A stretch of DNA of 64,000 nt from Stenotrophomonas maltophilia. Lineage in GTDB: Bacteria > Pseudomonadota > Gammaproteobacteria > Xanthomonadales > Xanthomonadaceae. Made by a program: the position numbers and the translations under genes. The DNA lies in NCBI RefSeq assembly GCF_006974125.1, contig NZ_CP037858.1, positions 3,100,001 to 3,164,000 of the forward strand. The letters run 5' to 3'. Shown here one piece after another: positions 17,856 through 26,974 of this stretch (positions are counted from its first letter, which is position 1; every line of letters begins with the position of its first letter). Below the pieces are notes generated by a model that worked only from the letters and a program-made list of their open reading frames with translations, had not been told where the DNA came from and made no database searches.

Positions 17856-18925
17856 ACCTCGCTGCCGACCTGCTCGCCTTCGGTGACCGCGGCACTGCGG
17901 GCCGCCTTCACTGTGTCGGCACTGTTGGGTTGTTCGCACTCGATGCTGGTCACGTAGCCGTCGTGGCTGATGTTGTGCTCGGCACGCTTGACCAGCCACT
18001 GCCCGTCCACGCCATCGCGGAAGCCCTGCATCACCACCGTGGCTTCGGCCATCAACGTCTCGCGGCCGGGCAACGTGTAGCTCAGCGTACGCGTCTGCCT
18101 GGCCTGTTCCTGGTGCTTGGCGCGCGCTGCAGCTTCGGCGGTTTCGCGGTCGGCGTAGGCCATGCGCAGGCGCACGATCGGTTCACCGCTGCCCAGCTTC
18201 ACTTCCTGGCGCGTGGCACCGCGTACATCGCGATAGTAGGCGATGGTGGTGCCGGTCTTCTCGCGCGAGACGATGCTCACCTTGTAGCCACTGCCATCGG
18301 CCGGGGTCAGGGTGACGTCGGCAATGCGCTCACCGCTGGCACTGGTGGATTCACCCCGCTTGATGAACATCAGGCGGCCGCCGCCCGGCTTGGCGATGGC
18401 GTCATGCTGCTTGGCCAGGCGCAGCAGCAGGTTCATGTCCGACTCCTGCGACTGCACCGTCAGCGGCAGCGCGATCGATGCAAGCGACCCGCTCACGGCA
18501 GCCTCCATTCCGTGTTCGCCGGCCATGCGTTGCACCATGCCGCCGATGGTCGTGCCCTTCTTCCAGGTGCGCGTCTTCTGCGTCTGCAGATCGTTCTTGC
18601 CGCCCTTGCTGGCCTCGAACGGCGCCGCGCGGGCACGCAGGGTCATGCTGCCCGGGTAGCCGGAAATCTCCACCTCGTCGCAGATGTACAGGCCCATGCG
18701 CCGCACGTCACCGTCGTAGCCGATGAAGGCTTCCAGCTCCGCGCCCGCCGGCGGCAGCTGGATCGGATCGGAAGGATCATGGTCGGCCAGCTGCAGTTCC
18801 AGCATGTCCGAGTTGTTGTCGGTCTCGTCGGTGATCCGCAGCGACTTGAAGCGCGACCTGATGGTGTCGGTGATGTCCTGGTTGTTGGCAACCACGCGGA
18901 ATGCCGGTGTGATGTTCAGTCCCAC
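17852..18925 (-). CDS. D: P2 gpD-like tail/baseplate hub protein
   Basis: A 357-residue homologue of phage P2 gpD (late control protein D), which forms the baseplate hub that holds the spike below the tube. Recognisable stretches are the N-terminal PAFRVVANNQDITDTIRSR, LTITDETDNNSDMLELQLAD-like core and the middle QSQESDMNLLLRLAKQHDA. Start is a GTG overlapping the end of X. It is the last gene of the tail operon; its stop lies inside a REP element. Confidence 0.9.
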   Translation of the reverse strand: MGLNITPAFRVVANNQDITDTIRSRFKSLRITDETDNNSDMLELQLADHDPSDPIQLPPAGAELEAFIGYDGDVRRMGLYICDEVEISGYPGSMTLRARAAPFEASKGGKNDLQTQKTRTWKKGTTIGGMVQRMAGEHGMEAAVSGSLASIALPLTVQSQESDMNLLLRLAKQHDAIAKPGGGRLMFIKRGESTSASGERIADVTLTPADGSGYKVSIVSREKTGTTIAYYRDVRGATRQEVKLGSGEPIVRLRMAYADRETAEAAARAKHQEQARQTRTLSYTLPGRETLMAEATVVMQGFRDGVDGQWLVKRAEHNISHDGYVTSIECEQPNSADTVKAARSAAVTEGEQVGSEV

Positions 18926-19131
18926 AGGGCCACTCCCTTGCGCTCGTTTGCCGGGCGCTGCACATCCGGCAGGGTGATCGCCATGCCCGCGGGCAGTACC
19001 GCGCCGCGTGCGGCAAGACCCGGGTTGGCGTCGAATACCGCGCGCAGGATGGCCGGTGATTGTTCGCCATAGTGCGTGTACGCGATGCGGTCGACGACGT
19101 CGCCGTCGCGGGTGTTATACGTTCGTGCCAT
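18916..19131 (-). CDS. X: Tail protein X (LysM-like)
   Basis: A 71-residue protein, MARTYNTRDGDVVDRIAYTHY..., matching P2 gpX, a small LysM-like tail protein thought to sit at the hub-tube junction. I chose the ATG at 19131; a longer in-frame reading from 19182 lies inside U. It overlaps U upstream by 17 bases and D downstream by 10. Confidence 0.88.
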   Translation of the reverse strand: MARTYNTRDGDVVDRIAYTHYGEQSPAILRAVFDANPGLAARGAVLPAGMAITLPDVQRPANERKGVALWD

Positions 19132-19582
19132 CGCTGTGCTTCCGCAGGGAGAGGGTGAATTCGTGCCGTTGGATTCCGGCATCGGCAGTGAAACCGGAGG
19201 CGGTGGCGTCGATCTTGTCGATGACCCACAGCCCCAGGTTCCCGCCCTTGCCGGTCAGCAACCGCTGTGGCTTGCCCTGCGCGGCCAGCTTGCGCAGCTG
19301 CGAGAGCTCATTGCCGGCACCGCGGAACGCATAGTGGATGACGCCAGGCAGCGTCATGCTGGCCTTGCCAGGCCCGGTGTACTGCAGCGCAGCCATCTGG
19401 CCGATGCGTTCCTGCGCTGCCCAGCCATACTCGTTGCTCTGCTGGATGTCCTGGAAAACGGCGGTGTTGAGGCTGAACTTGAAGCCGCCCAGCATCAGAA
19501 GTACCGGGGCGTTGCCGGAATCGTTGGCTTTGAACTGCGACAGCAGCTTGTCCACTGTGCCGGTTACGAACTCGCGCTTCAT
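19115..19582 (-). CDS. U: Tail protein U
   Basis: A 155-residue protein like P2 gpU, with LLMLGGFKFSLNTAVFQDIQ and RHEFTLSLRK. In P2, gpU is needed for tail completion. The ATG at 19582 has AGGA 10 bases upstream; a TTG at 19588 overlapping the T stop is an alternative start. Confidence 0.9.
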   Translation of the reverse strand: MKREFVTGTVDKLLSQFKANDSGNAPVLLMLGGFKFSLNTAVFQDIQQSNEYGWAAQERIGQMAALQYTGPGKASMTLPGVIHYAFRGAGNELSQLRKLAAQGKPQRLLTGKGGNLGLWVIDKIDATASGFTADAGIQRHEFTLSLRKHSDGTNV

Positions 19583-19584
19583 GC

Positions 19585-22032
19585 TCAATTCCTGTCTGCA
19601 AGGCCACCACGGGCGGCAACCGCGTTGCGACGCTGCAGTTCGTCGGCGGTGCGACGTGCTACGGATTCGCTGGATTCACCTGGTTGCTGGTGGATGGTGA
19701 TGTTGTTGGTCTGTTGTTGCTGCACGGTGGTGGGTGCACGTGTGGTGGGCGAGGGCATGGCCGGTGCAGTGCGTCCCTGCGCACCGCTCAGCTCAGCCAT
19801 GCGCCGGTTCAAGCCATCGTTGCTGTCGGTGCCGACGGCATATGCGACCCGTGCCATGTCACCAATGCCACCACCACCGCGTGCCTTCATGCTGCTGTAG
19901 ATGTTGGCGGCGCCCACTGCGGTCTGCAGCCCGTCCTCGGCAACGCCCAGTGCCTTGTCCTTGGCCGCGCCCACGCCGCCGCCGAGCTTGTCCATGAACC
20001 AGCCAACGCCTTCAATGACCGGCTTGAGCTTCTCCAGGATGCGGTCGAACGCAGCCGTTGCCTTCTCGCTGATCGACTCCCAGATGCTGCCGAGCGTCTC
20101 GCTGATGAAACCGGCGACGGTGCCAAGCATCTCGCCCAGCCACACCACTGCTCCCACCACGCCGCCGATGACCTGGATGACCAGCCGGAAGTTGGTCAGC
20201 AGCGCCTCGCCTACCAGTGAGCCGATCTGGCCGACGCGTGACAGTTCGTTGCCGGTGTACTGCGCCGGTTCCAGCATCTTCGACAGCCAATCCCAGGCCT
20301 GCCCGATCAGCCCGCTCATGACTTCCCAGGCAGGGCGCAGCGGTTCGACCGCGCGCATCAGTTCCCCCATCGCCGCGGTGCCTGCACCGCTGAGGCCTTC
20401 CCAGACGCCGCCCAGGAACGCCTTGATCGGCTCCCAGTACTTGCGTACCAGCAGGGCGCCGGCGGTGATGGCGGCGACCGCAAGAGCGATGGGGCCACCA
20501 CCGATGGCACCGACGGCGGTAGCGACGATGCGGAAGCCTGATGCCAGGCGCATGGCCATCGGCCCGAAGCGTCCCATCTGGGCCAGCAGGCTGCCGCCCC
20601 GGAACAGCTCGAAGGCCTTCTGCGCAGCCAGGATCGGGCCCTGCAGGAAGGTCCAGGCGTAGCGGGCGCCGAGCACCGCGGTGCGCATGCCCAGCATGCC
20701 GACCACGATCTGCGTGGTGTTGGCGATCAGCTTCGGGTTTTCCTGCACGAACGAGGTGACCCCGTTCAGCAGTTCGGTCAGCTTGACCGCGGCCTCGCCC
20801 ACCGCCGGCAGCAACGCGGCTCCGAAGGCCTTGGACAGGTTGTCCACGGCGATCTTGGCGCCCTCGATCTTCTGCGGGTCGGTCTGCATCGCATCGGCAT
20901 AGGCTGCATCGGTGGTGCCCGCCGATCCATTCAGCGCCTTGTCGCGGACACGCACGTAGGTGTCCCAGTTCTCGATCATCGGCTGGACGAAGTTCTTCGC
21001 CTGCGCATCGCCGAACAGTGCGCCGATCTTTTTCTGGTCGCCTGCGGTGGCCTGGATGATTCCCTGCATTGCAGCATCGAAGGGATTGCCGCCGTCGGTC
21101 TGTGCGTCAGCGATGATCCTGCGCAGGTCCAGATTGAGGCTCTTCTTTGCCTTGTTCTGCAGCTCCGGCGACAGGACGGACGACATGAAGTTCTTCATGT
21201 TGCTGGCGGCCTTGTCGGCGCCGCCGGCCGAGTCCAGCGTGGCCTGCAGGGCGGCGCCGAGGGTCGCGGCCGCCGAGGTGCCCCGCAGCTTCATCGCTTC
21301 GAACGACGAGCCCAGGGTAGGCAGCACTTCAGCCATGTCCTTCAGACCCAGGCCGCCCTGCCGGCTGTTGACGACCAGAACATCCAGCGCGTTCTGCATG
21401 CGCGAGGGATCGATATCGAACGACTGCTGCAGGGCGGCTGCGGCCTGGGCCACATCATCGATGCTGGCGCCAGTGACGGTGGTGGTCCGCCCGACCGCGC
21501 CCAGGCTGGCCTGGGCCGATTGCGCATCCATGCCGGCGTCGATCATCAGCCTGATCGAGCGCTGCAGCGCGTCGGCGCCCTGGTTGGTCGCACGCGACTG
21601 TTCCAGGATGGCCTGCCCCAGGGCACTCACCTGGGCCCGGCTGAGGTTGGCGGCCACGCCGATCTGCTGGTTCTGGCGGGCGAAGCCGGAGGCGTTCTCC
21701 ACCGGCTTGGCCAGCGCGGTAACGGCCGTGCCAAGCGCACCACGTGCCTCGCCGAATGCCGAGCCGAGCTTCTCGCGCTTCTCCAGATTGGCGGTGCGCT
21801 TTGCCTCGATGCTCTCCAGTGCCTCCTGCGAGGCACGCAACGCGTCGACCTGGGCACGCATGCGAGCGTACTCCTTGCTCGTCGTGTTCAGACGGGCAAG
21901 CCTGCGGTCCAGCAGTGTCATCTCGGTGCCGATGCGCTTGATGCCATCATTGGCGAAGGACAATGCGTCCTTCAGCGATTTGGACACCGAGCCGCCGATC
22001 GTGATCGTTGTCGTTTGAACGTTATTGGCCAT
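19585..22032 (-). CDS. T: Tail tape-measure protein
   Basis: An 815-residue tape-measure protein (P2 gpT). It has an N-terminal coiled region rich in Arg/Leu/Gln (about residues 30-90), a middle TP901-like part (GAALQATLDSAGGADKAASN...) and hydrophobic stretches around residues 480-530 (AIGGGPIALAVAAITAGALL) and 640-665 that occur in tape measures. Its length sets the tail length. By the usual ~1.5 angstrom per residue, it would give a tail a little over 100 nm, in the range of P2 and R-type pyocin tails. It overlaps E' upstream. Confidence 0.92.
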   Translation of the reverse strand: MANNVQTTTITIGGSVSKSLKDALSFANDGIKRIGTEMTLLDRRLARLNTTSKEYARMRAQVDALRASQEALESIEAKRTANLEKREKLGSAFGEARGALGTAVTALAKPVENASGFARQNQQIGVAANLSRAQVSALGQAILEQSRATNQGADALQRSIRLMIDAGMDAQSAQASLGAVGRTTTVTGASIDDVAQAAAALQQSFDIDPSRMQNALDVLVVNSRQGGLGLKDMAEVLPTLGSSFEAMKLRGTSAAATLGAALQATLDSAGGADKAASNMKNFMSSVLSPELQNKAKKSLNLDLRRIIADAQTDGGNPFDAAMQGIIQATAGDQKKIGALFGDAQAKNFVQPMIENWDTYVRVRDKALNGSAGTTDAAYADAMQTDPQKIEGAKIAVDNLSKAFGAALLPAVGEAAVKLTELLNGVTSFVQENPKLIANTTQIVVGMLGMRTAVLGARYAWTFLQGPILAAQKAFELFRGGSLLAQMGRFGPMAMRLASGFRIVATAVGAIGGGPIALAVAAITAGALLVRKYWEPIKAFLGGVWEGLSGAGTAAMGELMRAVEPLRPAWEVMSGLIGQAWDWLSKMLEPAQYTGNELSRVGQIGSLVGEALLTNFRLVIQVIGGVVGAVVWLGEMLGTVAGFISETLGSIWESISEKATAAFDRILEKLKPVIEGVGWFMDKLGGGVGAAKDKALGVAEDGLQTAVGAANIYSSMKARGGGGIGDMARVAYAVGTDSNDGLNRRMAELSGAQGRTAPAMPSPTTRAPTTVQQQQTNNITIHQQPGESSESVARRTADELQRRNAVAARGGLADRN

Positions 22033-22168
22033 GTACCGGCAACCCCTGAATCCACCAGATGAACTTCGACACCCGCAGCGTCATGATCTCGCGCAGGCCC
22101 CAGCCGGTATGTCCGGCCAGGGCAAGCACTCCCTGCCTGATCTGCGGCAGGGTCAGGTGGTAAAAAGC
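22022..22168 (-). other. E': E' extension reached by -1 frameshift in E
   Basis: Near the end of E the reverse strand reads GCG CTT TTT ACC ACC TGA. Slipping back one base on the T5 run (22162-22168) opens a second frame that continues FYHLTLPQIRQG... for 46 residues to a stop at 22022, inside the start of T. The fusion E-E' would be about 140 residues, close to the product of the P2 E/E' frameshift. The slip site is not the canonical T TTT TTG heptamer of P2, so efficiency is uncertain. Confidence 0.7.
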
Positions 22169-22443
22169 GCCACGCCTGCCTGCAGCCGGGCGTAGTCGCG
22201 CAGCGGCATCTTGCGCACGTCGTCCGGCGAGATCTCGCACAGGTTGGCGATCATCCGCACCTCACGCTGGGCGTCGCTGCCCTTGTCGTCCTGGTAGCGC
22301 TCCATGTCTTCCACGGTCGGTTCACGCATGCGCAGCACGGCGGTCTCCATGCCGTTGACCTGGCGCGGGCGGGTGAGGGTGATCTCGGCAAAGCCATCGC
22401 GCTCGATGACGGTGTCGGTGGGGGTCTTGGTCTTGCTGGACAT
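22153..22443 (-). CDS. E: Tail assembly chaperone E
   Basis: A 96-residue protein, MSSKTKTPTDTVIERDGFAE..., resembling P2 gpE, the assembly chaperone encoded between tube and tape measure. It contains REPTVEDMERYQ and IANLCEISPDDVRKMPLRDY. Only its frameshifted form should carry the E' tail. It follows FII after an 80-base gap that holds a GC hairpin. Confidence 0.88.
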   Translation of the reverse strand: MSSKTKTPTDTVIERDGFAEITLTRPRQVNGMETAVLRMREPTVEDMERYQDDKGSDAQREVRMIANLCEISPDDVRKMPLRDYARLQAGVALFTT

Positions 22444-22481
22444 GAAGGCGTTCCTGGAATGCGATGCGGTGCGATGGATGC

Positions 22482-22500
22482 GGGGGCGCGAGGCGCCCCC
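22482..22500 (-). terminator. GC hairpin between FII and E
   Basis: GGGGGCGC pairs with GCGCCCCC around GAG. No T run follows on either strand, so it is more likely a partial attenuator lowering E expression relative to the abundant tube and sheath. Confidence 0.5.
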
Positions 22501-22523
22501 GGGTTCTTCGGTACGGCGTGGGC

Positions 22524-23027
22524 TCAGATGCCCAGCGCGCCGCGGATGCCGGCCAGGACGTCGACGCCACCCTGGCGGGCGATCATGTTGACCACGTCGA
22601 TCTCCTGCACGACCTGGGCGCCATGGGTCAGCTTGTAGTAGCTCAGCGCCAGGCTGACCTTGATCGTGCCTTTCTCGCCGACCTTGGTTTCACCACGGTC
22701 CAGCAGCTTCACCTTGCCGCGCATGTTGTGCACGACCTGGGTCACTTCGCCGTCGTCGCCTTCCAGCGCTTCGCGGGCGGTGAAGCCGTACTCCTTGCTC
22801 TCGATGACGTGGAACTTGGTCATGATCTCCGCGTCGTCCGAGGCGAACTCGACCTCGGCGGTGAGCTTTTCATGGCCGAGCACGATCTCGGTCGGGGCCA
22901 GCATGCCACCGGCCTGGAAGTCCTCGGTCTTCAGCGACAGCTTGGGGGCGGTGAAGGACATCACGCTGCCGGCATAACCCTTGCCGTCGACGTAGAAGTT
23001 GAAGTTTTTACGGATCTTGCGCGCCAT
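22524..23027 (-). CDS. FII: Major tail tube protein
   Basis: A 167-residue protein, MARKIRKNFNFYVDGKGYAG..., homologous to P2 gpFII, which polymerises into the inner tube. It contains KVKLLDRGETKVGEKGTIKV near the C-terminus. It follows FI by 2 bases, as in P2, so tube and sheath are co-expressed. Confidence 0.93.
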   Translation of the reverse strand: MARKIRKNFNFYVDGKGYAGSVMSFTAPKLSLKTEDFQAGGMLAPTEIVLGHEKLTAEVEFASDDAEIMTKFHVIESKEYGFTAREALEGDDGEVTQVVHNMRGKVKLLDRGETKVGEKGTIKVSLALSYYKLTHGAQVVQEIDVVNMIARQGGVDVLAGIRGALGI

Positions 23028-23029
23028 GC

Positions 23030-24232
23030 TTAGAAGATCTCCGAGACGTAGTTGTTGTTCATGTGCATGCGGAAGGTCAGCTGCTCACCCGGGTAGGTCG
23101 GGGTGAAGTCGAAGTCCCAGTAGAAGCGGCCCTGGGCCACGCTGTCCGCTGCGTTCAGTTCGGGGTCGATCCAGCAGTTGCCGCCGAGGATCGCGCCCTG
23201 GGTTTTCAGGCCACGCAGGAAGGCATTGACGCCCTCGCGCACGTCATCGACGTAGGTCTTGCTGATGCCGCGATCGACGGCCCACAGGTGGGCGGCTTCC
23301 AGGCTGTCGGCGATGATGTCGGCGGTGCGCACCACGCACAGGAACTGCCACTTCGGGTCGATGCTGGTGGTGCGGTTGCCCCACAGGCGGAAGCCCCCTT
23401 CGCGGATGACCGTCGCCACGTTGGCCTGGTTCAGCAGGTTGGCGCGGCTGGTGGCATCGGACAGGCCGAAGTCGATCGCACGCGCGGTACCGACCACGCC
23501 GTTGAGTTCCAGGTTCGACGGCGACGCCCACCAGCCGCGCTCGTTGTCGCTGCGGGCGATGGCACCGGCCGCGGCACCGGAGGCATAGCGGGTGACGATG
23601 GCATCACCGGACTGCACCAGCAGTGCCGGGTCGACCACGTAGACACGCTTGGAGCCGGTCAGGGCGGCGGTGGACTTGGCAGCGTCGTCGTTGCTGTTCG
23701 GGCCATCCTTGATGATCACTGCGCGCAGCTTGTCGGCAATGCCGAGCAGTTCCGCTACGACCGGGTTGGCCAGCACGGCCTCCGGCTTGGCCGGGTCGGT
23801 AGGGTGCACATGGGTGAAGCCGGGTGCGACCAGGATGCGCGGCTTGACGCCGACGATGGACTTGGCGGCCAGCAGTGCATGCACGCCTTCGTAGGCGCCG
23901 GTCTGGGCGTTCACGCCGCCCAGCACGTTGGCCAGGGTGGCGCTTTCGTTGGCACCATTCTCGACGCGGATGACGACGACCACGGCACTGGACTGGTCGA
24001 AGATCGCGTCGAGCGCACCGGGCAGGGTGCCAGCATCGGTGCCAGTGGTGGCCGACAGCTTGGCGGCCTGCGACGGCGAGGTCACCAGGACGGGCGTGTT
24101 GATGGGGAACGCTTCGGTGTCAGCCAGCGGCGCGGTGCCGACGATGCCGATCACGCTGCTGGAGGCGATGGCAATCGAGCGGGCACCGGTATCGATGTTG
24201 ACGACCTGTACGCCATGGAGAAATTCGGTCAT
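23030..24232 (-). CDS. FI: Contractile tail sheath protein
   Basis: A 400-residue sheath protein of the P2 gpFI family, beginning MTEFLHGVQVVNIDTGARSI. Typical elements are SSVIGIVGTAPLAD near the N-terminus, VNAFLRGLKTQGAILGG and IDPELN near residue 340, and the C-terminal FDFTPTYPGEQLTF. I chose the ATG at 24232 (GAGGAAG 8 bases upstream); the in-frame upstream extension is not sheath-like. A sheath gene marks a contractile (myovirus / R-type) tail. Confidence 0.95.
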   Translation of the reverse strand: MTEFLHGVQVVNIDTGARSIAIASSSVIGIVGTAPLADTEAFPINTPVLVTSPSQAAKLSATTGTDAGTLPGALDAIFDQSSAVVVVIRVENGANESATLANVLGGVNAQTGAYEGVHALLAAKSIVGVKPRILVAPGFTHVHPTDPAKPEAVLANPVVAELLGIADKLRAVIIKDGPNSNDDAAKSTAALTGSKRVYVVDPALLVQSGDAIVTRYASGAAAGAIARSDNERGWWASPSNLELNGVVGTARAIDFGLSDATSRANLLNQANVATVIREGGFRLWGNRTTSIDPKWQFLCVVRTADIIADSLEAAHLWAVDRGISKTYVDDVREGVNAFLRGLKTQGAILGGNCWIDPELNAADSVAQGRFYWDFDFTPTYPGEQLTFRMHMNNNYVSEIF

Positions 24233-24338
24233 TCGGGGTTCTTCCTCGGTGTGGGTGTGTGCCGGCTTGTGCAGGCGACGGGGTAATGTTCGGAGAATGT
24301 GGTTGTCGGGATAATTGCAGCGGTGGCCCGCTGATCGA

Positions 24339-24998
24339 TCAGACCCAGCCGGAGGCGCTGACTCTGGCGCTGAAGGTTGAAACCTGGGCGATACCCCCGG
24401 CACGGCGCAGCGCGACGGAAATGCTGACGCTGTCTGATTCGTAGCTGGCCGACTTGGCAGGGACGCTGATCGACACGCCTGCCGATGGTGCCGCCGATGC
24501 CGGAACGAACGAGGGAGCACTGGTGCTGAAAGAGGCTTTCGCGGGCGTGGAACCGGTGATCTGCACTTCGTACTCGGAAACGCTTGCACCTGCCGGAAGC
24601 CACTGGCCCGACGCTGCTACTGAGCTGCCTCCATTGCCGCCACCGGCGACGCCTGTGCGGATGGCATAGGTGCCGTCGGCATACATCAGGATCGAGACGG
24701 TTGCCGACACGGAGCCGGTGGAGTTGGTTTTGGCGCCATTGCTTGCCGAGTAGCCCTTGCCATGGAACGGTAGCCTGTAGGTGGCGCTGCCGCGGGCCGC
24801 CCACAGGTTGGATACGTCCATGCCGTTGATGCGATGGCCTACGTCGGCACGTTTGCTGCCGTACTGGATGTGCGCGTAGCGGCGGCTCAGGTCGGTGCCG
24901 CCGATACGGCGGCCCGAATCCTGTGCAAGTGGACCTTCGACGTACGGATCGAACAGGTCGTCAAAGTCGACACCGGAAGAGCGATATCCGCTGGGCAT
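24339..24998 (-). CDS. Unrecognised protein in the fibre region
   Basis: A 219-residue protein placed directly after the tail fibre gene (stop and start separated by one base), where P2 has the fibre chaperone gene G. It does not look like gpG/Tfa. The N-terminus, DFDDLFDPYVEGPLAQDSGRRI, contains a region (GTDLSRRYAHIQYGSKRADV) with basic and aromatic residues. The rest is Ser/Ala/Gly/Val-rich with repeated VS(I/V) patterns suggesting beta structure. It may be a baseplate or fibre accessory protein, or a second receptor-binding protein. The function is unknown. Confidence 0.7.
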   Translation of the reverse strand: MPSGYRSSGVDFDDLFDPYVEGPLAQDSGRRIGGTDLSRRYAHIQYGSKRADVGHRINGMDVSNLWAARGSATYRLPFHGKGYSASNGAKTNSTGSVSATVSILMYADGTYAIRTGVAGGGNGGSSVAASGQWLPAGASVSEYEVQITGSTPAKASFSTSAPSFVPASAAPSAGVSISVPAKSASYESDSVSISVALRRAGGIAQVSTFSARVSASGWV

Positions 24999-24999
24999 G

Positions 25000-26967
25000 T
25001 CAGCGCTCCGCTTTCAGTGCGCGCACTTCGGCGGCCAGCTCCTGGATGGCCTTGGCCATCACCGGCAGCAGCTGGTCGAGCTTGACCGATGCCACGCGCT
25101 CGCCCTGGAACTCGACACCTTCCAGGTCGACCGCTTCCGGCACCAGTTCGGCCAGCTGCTCGGCGACGAAGAACAGGCGGCGGCGACCGTCGTCGTTGTA
25201 CTCGGGCTTGTAGTGGCCGGCGGCCAGTTCCATTTTTTCTACAACAGCCAGGCCGTAGGAAAGTTCGCCATCGATGTTCTTCAGCTTGCGCGAAGAGCCA
25301 ATATCGAAGCCGCCGGCTGTCCAGAGAGCCCCGGCGGCACTCAGCTGTAGCCGATCCACTTGCGCGGTGGACGACCAGATCCGGAACACGTTGTCCGTGT
25401 TGTAGATATGGAACTCTTGATTCGAGTTCCCACGGTCCTTGATGATGAATGCGGCATTGCCACCTGCGGAAGTGACGCCGCCGACGAATGTGTTCTCCCG
25501 GTACTGGACATTGCTGAAGCTTGCCCGCTGCGTCGGAGTTCCTCCGGTGAAGTCGTAGGAGTAAAGCGAAAGTGCTGCGTCGCTCTCCATGGCGGTGGCC
25601 CAACGGGTCACGTTGTTGGCCCAGCCGAACCGCTGATGTACGACCTGGGTGCTGCCCTGGCCCACGTACATGTTCAGCGCGCCGCTCATGATGTCGCCGG
25701 CTTTGCTTATCTTGCTTGCTGGATCGAAATTGCCGCTGGTCCAGACAGTGCCGCCCGCGTTGAGCATGGCGGTGTATCCGCCTGCCGCATTGGCGAAAGT
25801 GAAGTTCGACCCGTTCTTGAAGATGTAGGAATTGGTGTCCCCGAGCACGAGCACGCCGTCGTTGGCAACTCCATTCCATCCATAGGAACGAAGCGAGTTT
25901 CCATTTACGGCGACGTGTCCGGTGAACGTCCCGCCACTCTTATCCATCTTCGTGTCGGGCGCGAAGTTCCCGGCGTGCCACATCGCCGAGCCGTTCCAGC
26001 GCGGCACGTCATTGTGTGCGATGGTCAGTTCGCCTGCGGCGGTCCGGCCGGCATTCCATGACCTCCAGGTCGACTTGCCCTCCCAGGCCCCGATGTACGC
26101 GGTTTCCGCGCCGTACTTGCCGAAGCCAAGAAGCGGGTATGTGCCACCAATGAACTGCTGGTCGCGGAAGTCATTACGCGACAGGTTGGCCTTGTCGTTG
26201 ATCGCCTCCTGCAGCCCGGTCACATCAGCAATCACATGCTTGTGGCCCACGGTGGCGAAGTCACCGGCCAGGGCGAACTCGGAGGCGTGCTTGCCGTCCA
26301 GGGTGTCGGCGTCCAGGCCGTTGCCATGCCCGGTGTCCTTCAGTGCGGCACTCTTCAGCTCCAGCGCCGTGCGGGCCGCGCTGGTGTTCGCCGCAGACAG
26401 CAGTGTCTTCGCCAGCGCGGTCGGGGTGCTGGCGCCGAAGCGCTTGTCGGTGTAAGCGCGCACGCCACGCGGGGTAACTGCGCGCTGGGTGTCGGTCGCA
26501 TCTTCGGCTTCGGTGCTGGTGGCCAGCTCGACCACGCCGACCACCTCGGTGGTGGCGGGTGGATAAAGGAAGCCGGCATCGCCGAACTGGATCTGCGTCG
26601 TGTCGATCCCGCTGAAGCGGGTATCGGTGGCCAGCAGCAGCATCGACGCGGCCGACTTCTCCATGATCGGATCGGCCTGGCCGTAGCTGGCGAACAGGGT
26701 GCCGTCGGCCAGGTACAGGCCGAAGCCGCGCAGCGTGTAGGAGGTGGCGCTGTCGTCGCGGATGGTGACGTGCACGGTGTCATCGCCCACCGCCTGGCCG
26801 CCGAAGGTGGCGACGCGCTTGATCTCGCCGGGCAGTGCGGTGAGCCCCGCCGAAGGCACGAAGGCAGTCGAGGTCAGGCCGATCTGGGTGATCAGGACGG
26901 CGTTGGTGCCGGTGTTCGGCGGATTGACCAGCTTGGCGAAGCCGGCATCGGTGATTTTCAAGCGCAT
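25000..26967 (-). CDS. H: Tail fibre with C-terminal S74 chaperone domain
   Basis: A 655-residue receptor-binding fibre. Residues ~1-170 (MRLKITDAGFAKLVNPPNTG, DTVHVTIRDDS, LRGFGLYLADG) match the baseplate-attachment part of P2-like fibres. The middle holds collar repeats such as DGKHASEFA and WHAGNFAPDTKMDKSGGTFTG. The last ~110 residues (SSRKLKNI, YGLAVVEKMELAAGHYKPEY, FFVAEQLAELVPEAV, VKLDQLLPVMAKAIQEL) are an intramolecular chaperone of the peptidase S74 type, which trimerises the fibre and then usually cleaves itself off at the Ser before RKLK. This gene would set the killing or host spectrum. Confidence 0.88.
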   Translation of the reverse strand: MRLKITDAGFAKLVNPPNTGTNAVLITQIGLTSTAFVPSAGLTALPGEIKRVATFGGQAVGDDTVHVTIRDDSATSYTLRGFGLYLADGTLFASYGQADPIMEKSAASMLLLATDTRFSGIDTTQIQFGDAGFLYPPATTEVVGVVELATSTEAEDATDTQRAVTPRGVRAYTDKRFGASTPTALAKTLLSAANTSAARTALELKSAALKDTGHGNGLDADTLDGKHASEFALAGDFATVGHKHVIADVTGLQEAINDKANLSRNDFRDQQFIGGTYPLLGFGKYGAETAYIGAWEGKSTWRSWNAGRTAAGELTIAHNDVPRWNGSAMWHAGNFAPDTKMDKSGGTFTGHVAVNGNSLRSYGWNGVANDGVLVLGDTNSYIFKNGSNFTFANAAGGYTAMLNAGGTVWTSGNFDPASKISKAGDIMSGALNMYVGQGSTQVVHQRFGWANNVTRWATAMESDAALSLYSYDFTGGTPTQRASFSNVQYRENTFVGGVTSAGGNAAFIIKDRGNSNQEFHIYNTDNVFRIWSSTAQVDRLQLSAAGALWTAGGFDIGSSRKLKNIDGELSYGLAVVEKMELAAGHYKPEYNDDGRRRLFFVAEQLAELVPEAVDLEGVEFQGERVASVKLDQLLPVMAKAIQELAAEVRALKAER

Positions 26968-26974
26968 GCGGGGG

